A stretch of DNA of 64,000 bases, from assembly GCA_963969395.1 (NCBI GenBank), contig OZ017802.1:7380501-7444500 (forward strand), in the 5' to 3' direction. Shown here in pieces: positions 11,036 through 21,368 of the stretch (positions within the stretch are counted from its first letter, which is position 1; every line of letters starts with the position of its first letter). The notes under the pieces are model-generated. The model made no database searches. It saw only the letters and a list, made by a program, of their open reading frames with translations, and was not told the DNA's origin. Origin of the DNA: Pseudoscleropodium purum. Taxonomy: Eukaryota; Streptophyta; Bryopsida; Hypnales; Brachytheciaceae. Both the position numbers and the translations under genes were made by a program.

Positions 11036-12884
11036 TCTACAAATATCAACAGTTCAATCCACATGCCTTTCAACAAACCTCAAGCATGCAACATATTTAT
11101 AACTCAGACAAGGCTTCTTTTATTACACTTGTGCACCCAATCCAATTACACTCAAAGCACACTTCACAATGATGTCAAACAATAATTTACCTCTTTTAGA
11201 ATAAAGTTGATTTGTTATCTCAATGCAATTCCAAGTTGGCCTTAACTAACGAGGGTGATACAACGCCTCTTTTCTTAGTCTACAAGACGCTTTGGACACC
11301 CTCCTCTTTGTTTTCCAATTTTTTTCTTTACATCTCTTTTCAAATGTGCTACAAAAGATTGGTACATCCCTAACCCCACATAAGCAACACAACATAATTA
11401 AGTAATACAATGTGAAGAAAACTTATAGAAATCTCAATTAAACAATGCATTTAAGGACATTGAAGTTGGAAGATGGGTAGTATAAGGCAAAGAACAAAAG
11501 TGAGTACAAGAACCTTAACCACTTTCTTTATTTTAAAATCCCTATTTCCTTTTCACTATTTGGTTGGAAATGGTGCCAATAAAGTTCTTTATTTTAAAAT
11601 CCCTAATTCCTATGTTTGTGATGAAATTGGTTGGAAATGGGTGCCAAAGTTGGGCTTTGTTTAAAATGTATTTAGTTTTTTTTCTAATTATAGTGCACAA
11701 ATATTGCGACTCCAGGAGGTCACTATCATTCTATCAAGAAACATAGGAACTATATGTGATAAATTATAGGGTCTGATATATTCATTCTACATAAAATTTG
11801 TAAACAAATTATATATATTATAAGATGCTTTAAAAGTATAAAACATAATTATATGTAATACAGGGTTATATATAATACCATAGAATTATGTAAATTGTAC
11901 ATATAAAATAGCATATACAAAAAATGATACAAAAAGGGGGGATTGGTTATAGAAGCTTTAAAATTATGAATGGAGATGAGAAATTTGCTTTTTTATTTTA
12001 GACACAGTACTTCACAAATACCCTCAACTTCACTCTAGTGCACATATGCAATAAAGTACTCCATATCCTGTATGTAATATCCAAAGTTTAGGATTCATTT
12101 ATTAATTGAATTGCTATTGCGAAGATGTAGGAGGGAAAATACAATGACCTCGTGTGAATTTGTGACTTTAAAAATGTGTTATTAAACATAGGCTTGGTTT
12201 TTACTTAGCACTTGATTTGTACTTTTGTAGCATTTATTATGTTCTTTTTTCTTTTCTTGTTTTTTTCTTCTACATATTTGTTTTAAGCGGCGCTAATAGA
12301 CTTGCTATGCACATTGACAATTGTAAAGCAAGCGTAAATTTTTTTTATTATAACTAATATAGGATACATTTAAAGAATCCAAATGAGAAATTATAGATAC
12401 CAATAGAATGTCCTAAAATACTAAAAATTATGATTATTTTTAAAAATACTATATATTATAATCCATTCTACTAAGTAAATAGCCACCCATAAAATAGGAC
12501 TTATTGTAGGTCATTACATTTTTAAAAAGGGAATGACCTCCCCAAGCATTGCATATAGAATCAAGTACAAAAAAATTCATCCCTCACCAAATTTTGTTCA
12601 CCACATATTCAATTCCTCACCAAATTGAAAACTAATAGCATATTTTGAAAGTTATAAAAGATAACCACAAGTTATTAAATATTAAGGCAAATCAAACAAA
12701 GAGTAGTAGTAGTAAAAAAATTTAGAAACACTAAATTGCAATCACAATTAGAAGGCTCCAAAAATTGTTTATCTCTTTTCTAAGCTTTTAGAATATTGAG
12801 TTAGTTTTAAATTTGATAAAGAATTGACTTCGTAGGAAAGTTCTAAGTGAGGAATGGATCTATTTAACCTCAACTTGATTACAA
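11036..12884. other. AT-rich intergenic DNA
   Basis: No gene supported. Short frames at 11473-11746 repeat the phrase TTCTTTATTTTAAAATCCCTA twice (about 11525 and 11586) and read as low-complexity. This is where the body of a second monooxygenase copy would be expected from the flanking duplications, but I see no remnant of the FAD-binding exons. Confidence 0.4.
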
Positions 12885-13230
12885 TAGAGGTTATTTTTTA
12901 CTTGTAAAGAAATAGAAACCAAATTTTTTTGAATAAAAATCCTATTTTTTGAAGCCAAATGGGATAATAAAGTAGGAATTTAGATAATAGAATGCTTTTG
13001 ACCAACTACTAAGCTAAGCATTGGGTGAAAGATGAGCTACTACAAAAGAACATGCATAATTTTCAATTTTGTAGCAATTCATGTAGAACCTCATCTAAAA
13101 CCATTCATCTAAGTTGAAGTATATAGATTGAAGTCAATAGATAGCTAAAATTAGGATTTGAGCTTATTTTTTAGTTTTAGACAAATAGAAATTATTAACT
13201 TTCAAAAAACCAATTATGTTTTGGATAGTT
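12885..13230 (+). pseudogene. Second decayed copy of the monooxygenase 3' end and 3' UTR
   Basis: From about 12889 the sequence follows 9513-9720: GAGGTTATTTTTTACTTGTAA, TTTTTTGAAGCCAAATGGGA, then GTGAAAGATGAGCTACTAC, AACATGCATAATTTTCAAT, TAGCAATTCATGTAGAACC. Coding identity is strongly eroded, mostly by C-to-T and G-to-A changes, and in-frame stops occur. From about 13130 the 3' UTR segment starts a further time, so the repeating unit was exon end plus UTR. Confidence 0.7.
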
Positions 13231-14294
13231 TTTGTAGTTTTTGTGAATTTTCAATGTACAAGATTGAAGAAATATTATGGTGTCTTGTAGGTGCATCTAT
13301 GGATCAATGGACCCAAAACCATTCATTGAAGATATGAGCATTTATTGTGATCAACACTTTGTAGTTATCAACACTTAAATAAAGAACATGAATGTTCAAG
13401 GAATACATTGTAAACTAAGCAAAGAAAGCTATCAAAAGAAGTCCTTGAGCATTTTGTAAATCCACCATTCTCAATTGGTGTGCATTACATTTTCTTTCAA
13501 CAATCTATGTTTTTGTACGTACTTGATTTGTGTGTGATCCTACTATCAGTAATTGGTGCTTTATTCAAATGAACATTGGAAGTGAATATGTTTTGAGCCA
13601 AAATGCTCTACTTTCACTTCAACATGTCCTCTTTTCTACTTGTAAGGAAAAAACATTATTTCAACTTCAAAATTCCAAATAGTTATTGAGTAGATGTGCA
13701 ATAAGTAGCAATAATGGGTGCTCATACTTTGTACTTTGTTGTCATATATAAAGCTAAAGACATTCTGTAGTGAAGACATTCCTTAGTGCATTCATATATA
13801 AAATTTAGATAGGGCTATCTTTATTTAGTAATAGATAATATTTTGCAAATTCATTAGTAAATATTTGAATGCAAAAACGAATTTATGAAATTATAATATC
13901 TCATTGAATAATATATATTCATTATTGCAATGAAGTTTCATTTATTATAATTTATAAATATATTAATTGAATTTTTTCATTTTTTAACATTATTTTTACT
14001 CTTCATTTTCCAACATTCCAATTTTTGTTTGAAATTCTTAACTAAATTACTTTTGTAAGTTGCATGATGCATCAAGAACATTTTAGACATTTTACAACAT
14101 TATTAATTAATATTGGGGGTATTTTTTGTCCTCCAAAGTAAGAATACCCACCATTGCAACTTCCGAATTATCCAATGATACTAGTGTTGTACCATCTCAA
14201 CCAATGGATGACTCTTTACAAATTAAACTAAATTCACTCTCAAGGGGCTAGGGAAGGGTTACACCAATCTCCAAAGGGTAATAGTTGAGGTTGT
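13231..14294. other. AT-rich intergenic DNA
   Basis: No frame, RNA gene or clear repeat end recognised; composition becomes extremely AT-rich at 13840-14020. Confidence 0.4.
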
Positions 14295-15299
14295 TTAACC
14301 TCTATTGTCTCAAGGAGGGTATACTTTTAAAATGGGCCAAAACTGCCAAGAACTTGAGCAATTTGTTTGCTCATTTCTTTCTTATAATCTGATAGAATGT
14401 AACCATAGAATCTTGAAGTTCACATTAGGAGTGAGGACCTCAAAAAAATTCAGATTACTTGACTGCATAGCTTAGTAGATATTTAAGTTTGAAGTTCTAT
14501 TTGGATCAATGGAAAATAGGGCATCACACTTTGAAGGATCATATCTTACTGAGAATATTTTGAAATGATGAATTTTTCTTTCTGAATGAAAGAGAAGAGG
14601 GTTGAAAATATTCATTTAAAATTTCACAATGTTTTGAACATTTTTCAATTCATGGTGTAGGTGGCAAAGCACAATGGTCATTGAAATAAGAGTAGTGTTT
14701 CTAAAAAAACACAAATGGGACACTTGTCTTCTCCTTGAGCTTCTTGGATGTGCCTTTCTTGCGGTGGGCAACAATTGCATTGGTTGGCTTACTTTTCAGT
14801 CCATGCTCAAACCCCCTCCCCAAAAAATAAGCTTGGAACTACATTGCACCACTCAACTTGAAAAAACTCTACAAGGCGAAGTTTAACTTGGAATTTGATG
14901 AAACTACTACCATTGGATTTATAACACGGTCTTTTTTCAAGACATTAGAAGAGTTTTCAGGGCTCTAAAAGCCCGTGAGTTACCAACTGTGGGAACTGGA
15001 CTGTGCAATGATAGTGTGGCGGTCCGACATGGCCAAGACCTTGGCACGTCATTGTCCAAATTTTTTTTTCAACTTTGTTTTGCATTTGAAGAATTTAATT
15101 TAATTTATTTTTTAATTCTGACAACGGGCCGTTCCCTTCACTGCGGGGAACAAGCCCAAAACGGGCTTTTAGAGCCCTCAGATTTCTTCTAATGACTATA
15201 TCTTGTTTTTTATTTAAAAGAACTCAAAATTTGAAAATTTGAAGTTCTAAAAAGAGGGTAGCAACTAGAAAATATTCGCTTGGTCATACAATGTTATAG
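14295..15299 (+). mobile_element. TTAA-type element, D subfamily, interrupted by a MITE
   Basis: It opens TTAACCTCTATTG and matches the copy at 37627-39290 for most of its length (shared: GGGCCAAAACTGCCAAGAAC or close, GAGCAATTTGTTTGCTCAT, TGGGACACTTGTCTTCTCC, GATGAAACTACTACCATTGG). The right end, CTTGGTCATACAATG, is a decayed form of the CTTGGGTCATTAGGGG end of the other copy. A 252-bp MITE at 14943-15194 splits it. The frame at 14674-14886 (LLLELLGCAFLAVGNNC...) lies inside the repeat and has no recognisable domain. Confidence 0.75.
14943..15194. mobile_element. MITE with CATTAGAAGA ends, nested in a D element
   Basis: Ends are inverted: CATTAGAAGAG...CAGGGCTCTAAAAGCCCG on the left and CGGGCTTTTAGAGCCC...TTCTAATG on the right, about 33 bp with a few mismatches. 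The interior has GGCACGTCATT followed by a T-rich tract. The host element resumes after it. Related pieces occur at 1765, 35312, 38354-38640 and 63690. Confidence 0.8.
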
Positions 15300-15479
15300 T
15301 GGACTACTTCAACGTGGACCTCAACATTCTAAAATCAATTATGTATTAGATAACCGATGAGCCACTCTAGCAGCAAATAACCAATTGTGCATTTTTCAAT
15401 CACATCTTTTGATCTTCGTAATCCAAGCTTGTAGGAAGCAAGTTGAAAGGAAAGAAGGTTATGAATTGTACTTGTAATG

Positions 15480-16320
15480 ACAATGGTCACGGCTGTTGCC
15501 AATGGGATGGTGCCACATCAGCGTTGAAAAGTCAACAACTGGTTGTGAATGAAAACTTGATGCTAATCAGTTCTCATCATCTATTCATCAGTCCATGAGA
15601 TGGAGCTTTGCATTCTCTTTCCAACGTGAAATTATGATTCTCCCTCCGATAGTCCGATCCGTCTCTCTTCAACCGCCGGTCAAGTAAACCGACTCCAACT
15701 CAGTCGCCACTGCTCGTGGAGGTGCTGTCGCCAGGCATTTCGAAGCTGCTTTTTCCCCATTTCCATTCCATTCCATTCGTGATTTCCTTCCTTCCGACTT
15801 TCGGAGTTCGGGTATTCTGGGTTTTTTTTTCTTCTATTTGCAAATCCGTCCGTCGTGTACAGTAGAAGCGGAAGTCAGTCCTCAAGTTCATCCGGCACTG
15901 CACAGACCTGGTACTGCACGTACTGCATAAGAAGGGAGAAAAGGCGCTTTGCAAACCATTTTTCTTCTACTAAAAAATAAACTTATTTTTTATTATGAAA
16001 CTTGAAAGCTGCCACTCATTTCATCAGTCACTCCAGAGGTGCTGCTGCTGCTGTTGCACTGATGATGGCCCTTCGGAACTCCTTCCTCTTGACTTTTCTC
16101 CCCGCTGCCCGAGTGCTACTGAAAATCGAAGAGACTGATACGGTACTGAAATCGTAAAGAAAAATACATCAGTGGAAACATATGGTCTTCTATGGCTCAT
16201 CAGCCAATCCTTGAATAAACAGGTATAAGTCCTTCCCAAGTACTTGGCAAAGCATATTACCTTCTAGACTGGATTCACATTGCAAACATCACCCTTACCA
16301 CCAAGTGCAAACATACCTTT
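15480..16320. other. GC-richer island with gene-fragment-like repeats
   Basis: No intact gene can be supported. GGAGGTGCTGTCGCCAGG at 15718 resembles GGAGGTGCTGTTGCAGGG at 20880. An exact 21-bp match to 20802-20822 and, inverted, 47391-47411 lies at 15911-15931. A CTG/CAG trinucleotide run occurs at 16036-16056. Confidence 0.45.
15911..15931 (+). repeat. Exact 21-bp repeat, copy 1
   Basis: Identical to 20802-20822 and to the complement of 47391-47411. It is an internal near-duplication of GTACTGCA followed by TAAG. Confidence 0.8.
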
Positions 16321-16930
16321 AAATTATATTACTGTCCAGCAAAGTCTCCCCGGAAGTTCGCTTTGAAATGATGCGGTAAAAATACTCCCGGGCAGTCCTT
16401 TCTGACTGACGGACTTGGAGCCCTGCTGTTCGTGTCCCGGGCGGGCGGGGTGCGGGGTCCGTGTGTTGTGCTGTGCTGAGCTGAGCTGTCTGCCTTTGTG
16501 GAAAGGAAAGGATGTGGTGAAGTACAAGGGCGAGTACTTCCAGTACCAAAAGCAACAGGCGGAGGTGCTTTTACGACCTCGGCGTACCGTTCTCGGGTAC
16601 TCCATCCGAGTCCAACCCAACCACCGCCCAGACCAACGGAACCTTCCCTTCCCTTCCGTCGAACTGGCACAGGCGACGACCGACGACGACCACCACCACA
16701 CGCCTCCGGCAAGGCAAGGCCTGCCCGGGAGAAGGAGAAGAAGAAGGGCCTCCTTCCATGTGGCCCGGGCGGGCAAAAGAGGCGCTACTGTCCAAACGAC
16801 TCCCAGGGTGCCGCGCATGGAAGGACATTTTTGCGAGGGGCCGGCAAGTCCTCGTTTGGTCGACGTCGGGGAACGGGAAATACGGATTCCGAGTTCCACT
16901 GATTGATTGGTTGCCTCTTTACTTGCCATA
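16320..16930. other. GC-rich segment with overlapping frames, no recognisable gene
   Basis: Long frames are open on both strands at once (for example 16415-16906 plus and 16324-16929 minus), as expected of GC-rich DNA poor in stops rather than of a real exon. One plus-strand stretch near 16500-16600 (KGKDVVKYKGEYFQYQKQQ) looks protein-like but matches no family I know. The 33 bp at 16744-16776 recur inverted at 18098-18130. Confidence 0.35.
16744..16776 (+). repeat. Left arm of a GC-rich inverted repeat
   Basis: GGGCCTCCTTCCATGTGG followed by CCGGGCGGGCA is matched in reverse complement at about 18098-18130 with one or two differences. The arms bracket the TTAA-type element at 16981-17945. 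Confidence 0.7.
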
Positions 16931-16980
16931 CAAGGTCACGATTCTTCTTTGTGACCTTTTGGAGAAGGTCATTTGGCTAT

Positions 16981-17945
16981 TTAACCCCTACAGGACTAAG
17001 GTCTTTTTTCTGCCAAAAAACACTCAAAACTGCCATTTCCATAGCAAAAGGTAAAAAAAAATTATTTTTTTATTTTTTTATTTTTTTTACTTTTATTTTT
17101 TGTCCCCCACATATAACCGTAGGGTCTTACACCTAACTAGTATGAGAATGTGTGGAAAAAATTTCAGAATTTTTGACCGCATAGATTGCAAGATATCTGC
17201 GCTTAAAGTAAAAAAAAACAAGGTTTTCATCACATTGGGGGACTAGATTTTTTTACTTTGAACATTTTTAACTTTAATCTTTTGCACTACAGAGTTTGGA
17301 GCTTTAAATATTTATTGTAAAGAACTAAGTTGAGAGTCTAGGGAAAAAATAATAATTCAAAAAAACTTAATTTTTATTCTTTAAAAAATTGTTAAGTAGA
17401 AGTAGGTATGAAATAGAAGGAAAATTTAAATTATTAATATCTTTAAAGTAGAATTAAAATGCACTAATCCCAATGGTGAGATTGTTCATGCAAGCAAGAT
17501 AAACCATGTGAAACTTCTTTTTTGGAAAAATTGTAAAAATTGCATTCAAAAATGAATCCTACAAGTTATTTTTTCAAGAAGATGTTCTAATTGTCCAAAA
17601 AACAAGATTGTCCATAACTTTCTCATAAAGAATCCAAACGTAATGAATCAAATCTTTCCATGTACACAAAAATATAATCTATGAGTAAAAAAATTAAATT
17701 AAATTAAATTTTAAATTCAAATTTTTGAAATTTTTTTTGCTACCCCCATCCCTTGTTTTGAGCTTATTTGGACATAACTTTTGTTCCTAGGCACCAATTG
17801 GAAAAAAAAATTATATTCCCTCAAAGCTAATCAATTTTTTTATCTTCAAAAAAGTCTCAAAAAATCAGAAAATAATTTCAGCCCATAGGTACCTATCTGA
17901 AATCCCATTTGTCTCCCGAAGGGACAATGGTCCTTTAGGAGTTAA
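16981..17945 (+). mobile_element. TTAA-type element, B subfamily, 965 bp
   Basis: Starts TTAACCCCTACAGGACTAAG and ends GGTCCTTTAGGAGTTAA. It is collinear with 61929-62865 from end to end (TTTCTGCCAAAAAACACTC, GTGTGGAAAAAATTTCAGAA, TAGAAGTAGGTATGA, AGCCCATAGGTACC and others). No transposase frame. The TTAA at both ends is most simply the duplicated target. Confidence 0.85.
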
Positions 17946-18089
17946 ACTTGATTTGAATCCTTTGAAAGTCTTTTTAGCACTCGAGACAAGTCATAAAGTG
18001 CTCCCCCGCCTCACACATGGCAGGACAAATTTCAAAAACTTGGTGGAGTCTTCCTTTGCAAATTACCAGGTATAGGTATAGGCCAAAAA

Positions 18090-18620
18090 TAATGTTGCCC
18101 GCCCGGACCACATGGAAGGAGGCCCTAAGGGCTTGACTCCATTGGGAGCCGGAGGTTTGGTTTCTGGAGGAGGCCAAACCTCTGTGCTGGATGGGGCCGA
18201 GCCCTATGAAAAGTTCCATTGGAAGCCAGACCTTCGTGCACTCAAATAGAAGAAATTGCAAAACCGTATAAAGTAAACTAGCTTCCTTCAAATCGTAGAA
18301 CCAAAGAAAGTAAATTGTCTTTTAGCTGTGCCATGTACCCCTCTGGCACCCTCCAAGCCTGAAAACCCGAAATACAAGGGTTGAAGACCGGAGGTCTAGG
18401 AAGGGTAGCCTGGCCCAATGGAGATGTACCGAAGTTCCGAAAATCGACAATCTGGGCTCCAATGGAGCGTAGCTCTACGGGCCTGACTCCATTGGGTTTC
18501 CGGAGGTCTGGTTTCTGGAGCCCTCTAGACTTCCGTGCCAACCCATTAGAAAAGCTGGCACTATTGGAAAGATCCATTGGGAGCCAGACCTCCAGATACT
18601 CAATGAAATTAAGCTTCAAT
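18090..18620 (+). repeat. Repeated GC-rich unit, two diverged direct copies
   Basis: The block at about 18126-18240 (TTGACTCCATTGGGAGCCGG, GGTTTGGTTTCTGGAG, CCATTGGAAGCCAGACC) recurs at about 18478-18600 (CTGACTCCATTGGGTTTCCG, GGTCTGGTTTCTGGAG, CCATTGGGAGCCAGACC). Open frames on either strand across it read as repeat and not as a domain. Confidence 0.65.
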
Positions 18621-18779
18621 TCAGTTTACCATTCCCATAAGGTAAAACAAATGCTTTCAAATTGAAAAACTCATCATAATGTTTGTAACCCCACAGCTCA
18701 GAAAGTTTAGAAAAAGATGGGGTCGTTTGTCTTCTAGTGACCCTTAAGCATCCTCCAAGCTTGCATGACCAATTTACAA

Positions 18780-19370
18780 GGGCCGGATGCCGGAGGTAGA
18801 CCTAGAGGTTTGGCAAGGCTGGCCCGGAATAATGGAGACTAACTAGAGCTTTGGATACCCCCCATTAGAGCGCGATTCTATAGGGCATCTAGACGTCCAA
18901 GCCTTAGACTTCTAGGCGATTTCCATTGGAGAGCATCCCGACTTGAACATCTAGGAACCCCCTCTAGCCTCCGGTCCACGTAAAGTGCAAATGCAGACCT
19001 AGAGGGGTGACCGGACCTCCACTTTTGTAGCAATGAGACAAATCTCTCGAACTTTCAAGAGTAGTAAAGACAAATTCGTGCACTTTCAGGAGTTGTAAAT
19101 GGAATTATCTCGTTCTCGCTTCGAAGTCACCAAGTCTAGGGAGGTTTGTTTTTAGTCCGTTATGGAAAGCACCCTACCTTGGCTAGGCGTCTAGTTCAAC
19201 TTTCGGTCCCTTCTAGGAACCAGAGGTCTGAGGCTTCCATGGAAACACACTCTTAATGCGGGCTAGTCTTCTCGGACCTCCGGGGACCCTTCCGGCCTTG
19301 AGCCCTTGTAACTCGACCATGTAGACTTGGAGGGTGCCGGAGGGCCACTTTTTAGAGGAACAAGACAAAT
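18780..19370. repeat. Further diverged GC-rich repeat sequence
   Basis: Words such as CCGGAGGT, GACCTCC, TCTAGGC and TCCATTGGAGAG recur in both orientations. It resembles the 18090-18620 units but is too diverged to delimit. No gene supported. Confidence 0.35.
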
Positions 19371-19454
19371 TTAAATCGTGAAAGCTGATTATGATGACGT
19401 GTGCAACTATAGCCATGTACCACAAAACATAGCTACAGTGACGGTGCACTGGAG

Positions 19455-19562
19455 GTCCTGTTCAATGGAGTGTTGCAGAGGGTTCGGCCCTGTCTGGAAT
19501 GGAAGTTTGGCCTCCTCCAAAAACAGAACCTCCAGCTCCCAATGGAATCAAGCTCTAATACG
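19455..19562 (-). repeat. Inverted copy of the 18126-18240 unit
   Basis: GTTTGGCCTCCTCCAAAAAC and AACCTCCAGCTCCCAATGG are the reverse complement, with few changes, of 18140-18185. Confidence 0.7.
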
Positions 19563-20700
19563 TCTACCTGCCTCTACTTGGATGGACAGAGGGAAGGGCA
19601 ATAATAATTAAATAGGGAGCTCGGTTCTATTAGCAACAGAAATAAATTTTTATTATGGGCAACAAAAAATTTATTTTGCATGTCCACCCAAATATGATTT
19701 TTGAAAAAAAAATCTAAGATTTTGCCTCCATGTGAAATTTTGCTAGAAAAAAAACATTGCAATAGATGGTGGGAATATACAATATAGAGATTTATCCTAG
19801 GAAGACCAAAGCCTATTGTTGAGGTTGTCAACCAAAACTAATCAAAATTGTGAATGAATAGGTGAATTCTTTTGATTTTGTGATTTCTGTGAAAGGTAGC
19901 CATTAACCATCATTTGATTTGCATATACTCTTCAAGATTAATTCTTATAAATGTACCATACCAGAAGGTACCATGAATAGAAGAGAGGACTTAGGGTACC
20001 AAACTATAGTGCAAGAGCATGGTTCCAAAAGCCCATGTAGGCATATAAGCAAAAAAGTGCTAAAATTGAAATTTTCAAGTTCATTTTTGAAAGGTCTATG
20101 ATAAACCTAAACCAATCACAAGGTGACAAGTGGCACTCTTTGACAAAAAAAAAACACTTCATTTATGTCAAATCTTTTCCACACTTGTGAAACCACTTGT
20201 GTAGAACTCCTTATTATTGCATTCATATGCAATTTCTTACAAACATGGCTCCGCAAAGCTCTAGAAATGACTTGCATGATCACCAAGCACCAAGCTCAGC
20301 TACATGTAGTTGTAAGATTTGTCAATAACAAATGGATTTCGGATTTTGATATTTAGCTTCAAAATGTCGATCATTTTCTCAAGTCATGGATCGGATGTCA
20401 CTCTTTGAAACAGAAGTCCCCCCGGAAACAATTCCTCACTGCATGATCGTCATGTGCGAAGGGCAGCAAGTGTTGCAAATAATTTCTAAAGTTTAAACAG
20501 CGACCGTTCTTGTCATGCCCAAATCAAGTTTTACCTGGCATGAGAGTTGTGTAGACCATTCATGAGAGTACATAGTGACGCAAGGTGTAAAGCTTCCCTG
20601 CAGTTTGAATGCAACTCTGAACTATCTTGCATTCTCAATTGTCTAAAAATCTTCCGTCTCATCAAGAGGTGGCTACTGTTTCAAGAGAAGGAACTCGACA
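19563..20700. other. Intergenic DNA, nothing recognised
   Basis: AT-rich to neutral sequence with short frames only and no repeat end recognised. Confidence 0.4.
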
Positions 20701-20930
20701 CTAATCTAGGAGGTGCTATTGGAATGGCATTTCGTTACTACAATTTGTATTTTATATTTTAATAACAAGGAGATCGGCTTGTACATTGCTGCACATACAT
20801 AGTACTGCACGTACTGCATAAGTTACTTTAGAAAACAGTATGTACTAGAAACACAGTGAACAAACTTGCCACTACTCCTGGAGGTGCTGTTGCAGGGACA
20901 TTTCGTTCCTGCAGTCCTGCACCTGTATAT
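20700..20930 (+). repeat. Gene-fragment-like block shared with 47340-47490 and 15700
   Basis: From 20763 the text ACAAGGAGATCGGCTTGTAC...TACATAG and the following 21-mer match the complement of 47391-47450. In one frame it reads NKEIGLYIAAHT-stop, against YKEIEMYISAHA-stop at 47411 (minus), so both look like the last codons of a related exon plus its 3' UTR. GGAGGTGCTATTGGAATGGC at 20707 and GGAGGTGCTGTTGCAGGGAC at 20880 are a further local duplication. Function unknown. Confidence 0.5.
20802..20822 (+). repeat. Exact 21-bp repeat, copy 2
   Basis: Identical to 15911-15931; homology with the 47 kb copy continues for about 40 bp on each side. Confidence 0.8.
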
Positions 20931-21368
20931 GACTCCTCTTCCCCAAGCGGTGAGAACAGGTATTCTAATACAAGAAACTCTTCTGCACGACCGACTTAAA
21001 TTGATAATTTAGTGGGGCTACAGCTTTGAATCCATGAACTCATGCATAATGCATCCAATCAATGAATCAAATCCAAACAGAACAGAAGTGAAAACGGTCA
21101 CAATGAAAGATAAGGATCAAGCAGTAAGCGTATAGCTTCTTTTGTAATTCAAAGGCTTCAAGTCCACAAGCACTTCAAATCAGTAAAATCAACAAACTAC
21201 TACCGATCTTGCATTAGAGCTCCCGCAATATGAATGCCACAGAAAGGACCACTTGTGCCTACACACAACTGGAAAATCCTACCTCCGAGTTTTCTTAGGC
21301 TCTCTATTCCTACCTCCTAGAAAATTTTGTCTACCGAGTAATATGTACAACGATCCATCTGAACCGTG

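Noticed and set aside
16324..16929. 201-codon minus-strand and 163-codon plus-strand frames as genes
   Set aside because: They overlap on opposite strands in GC-rich repeat-like DNA, have no motif and no splice partners.
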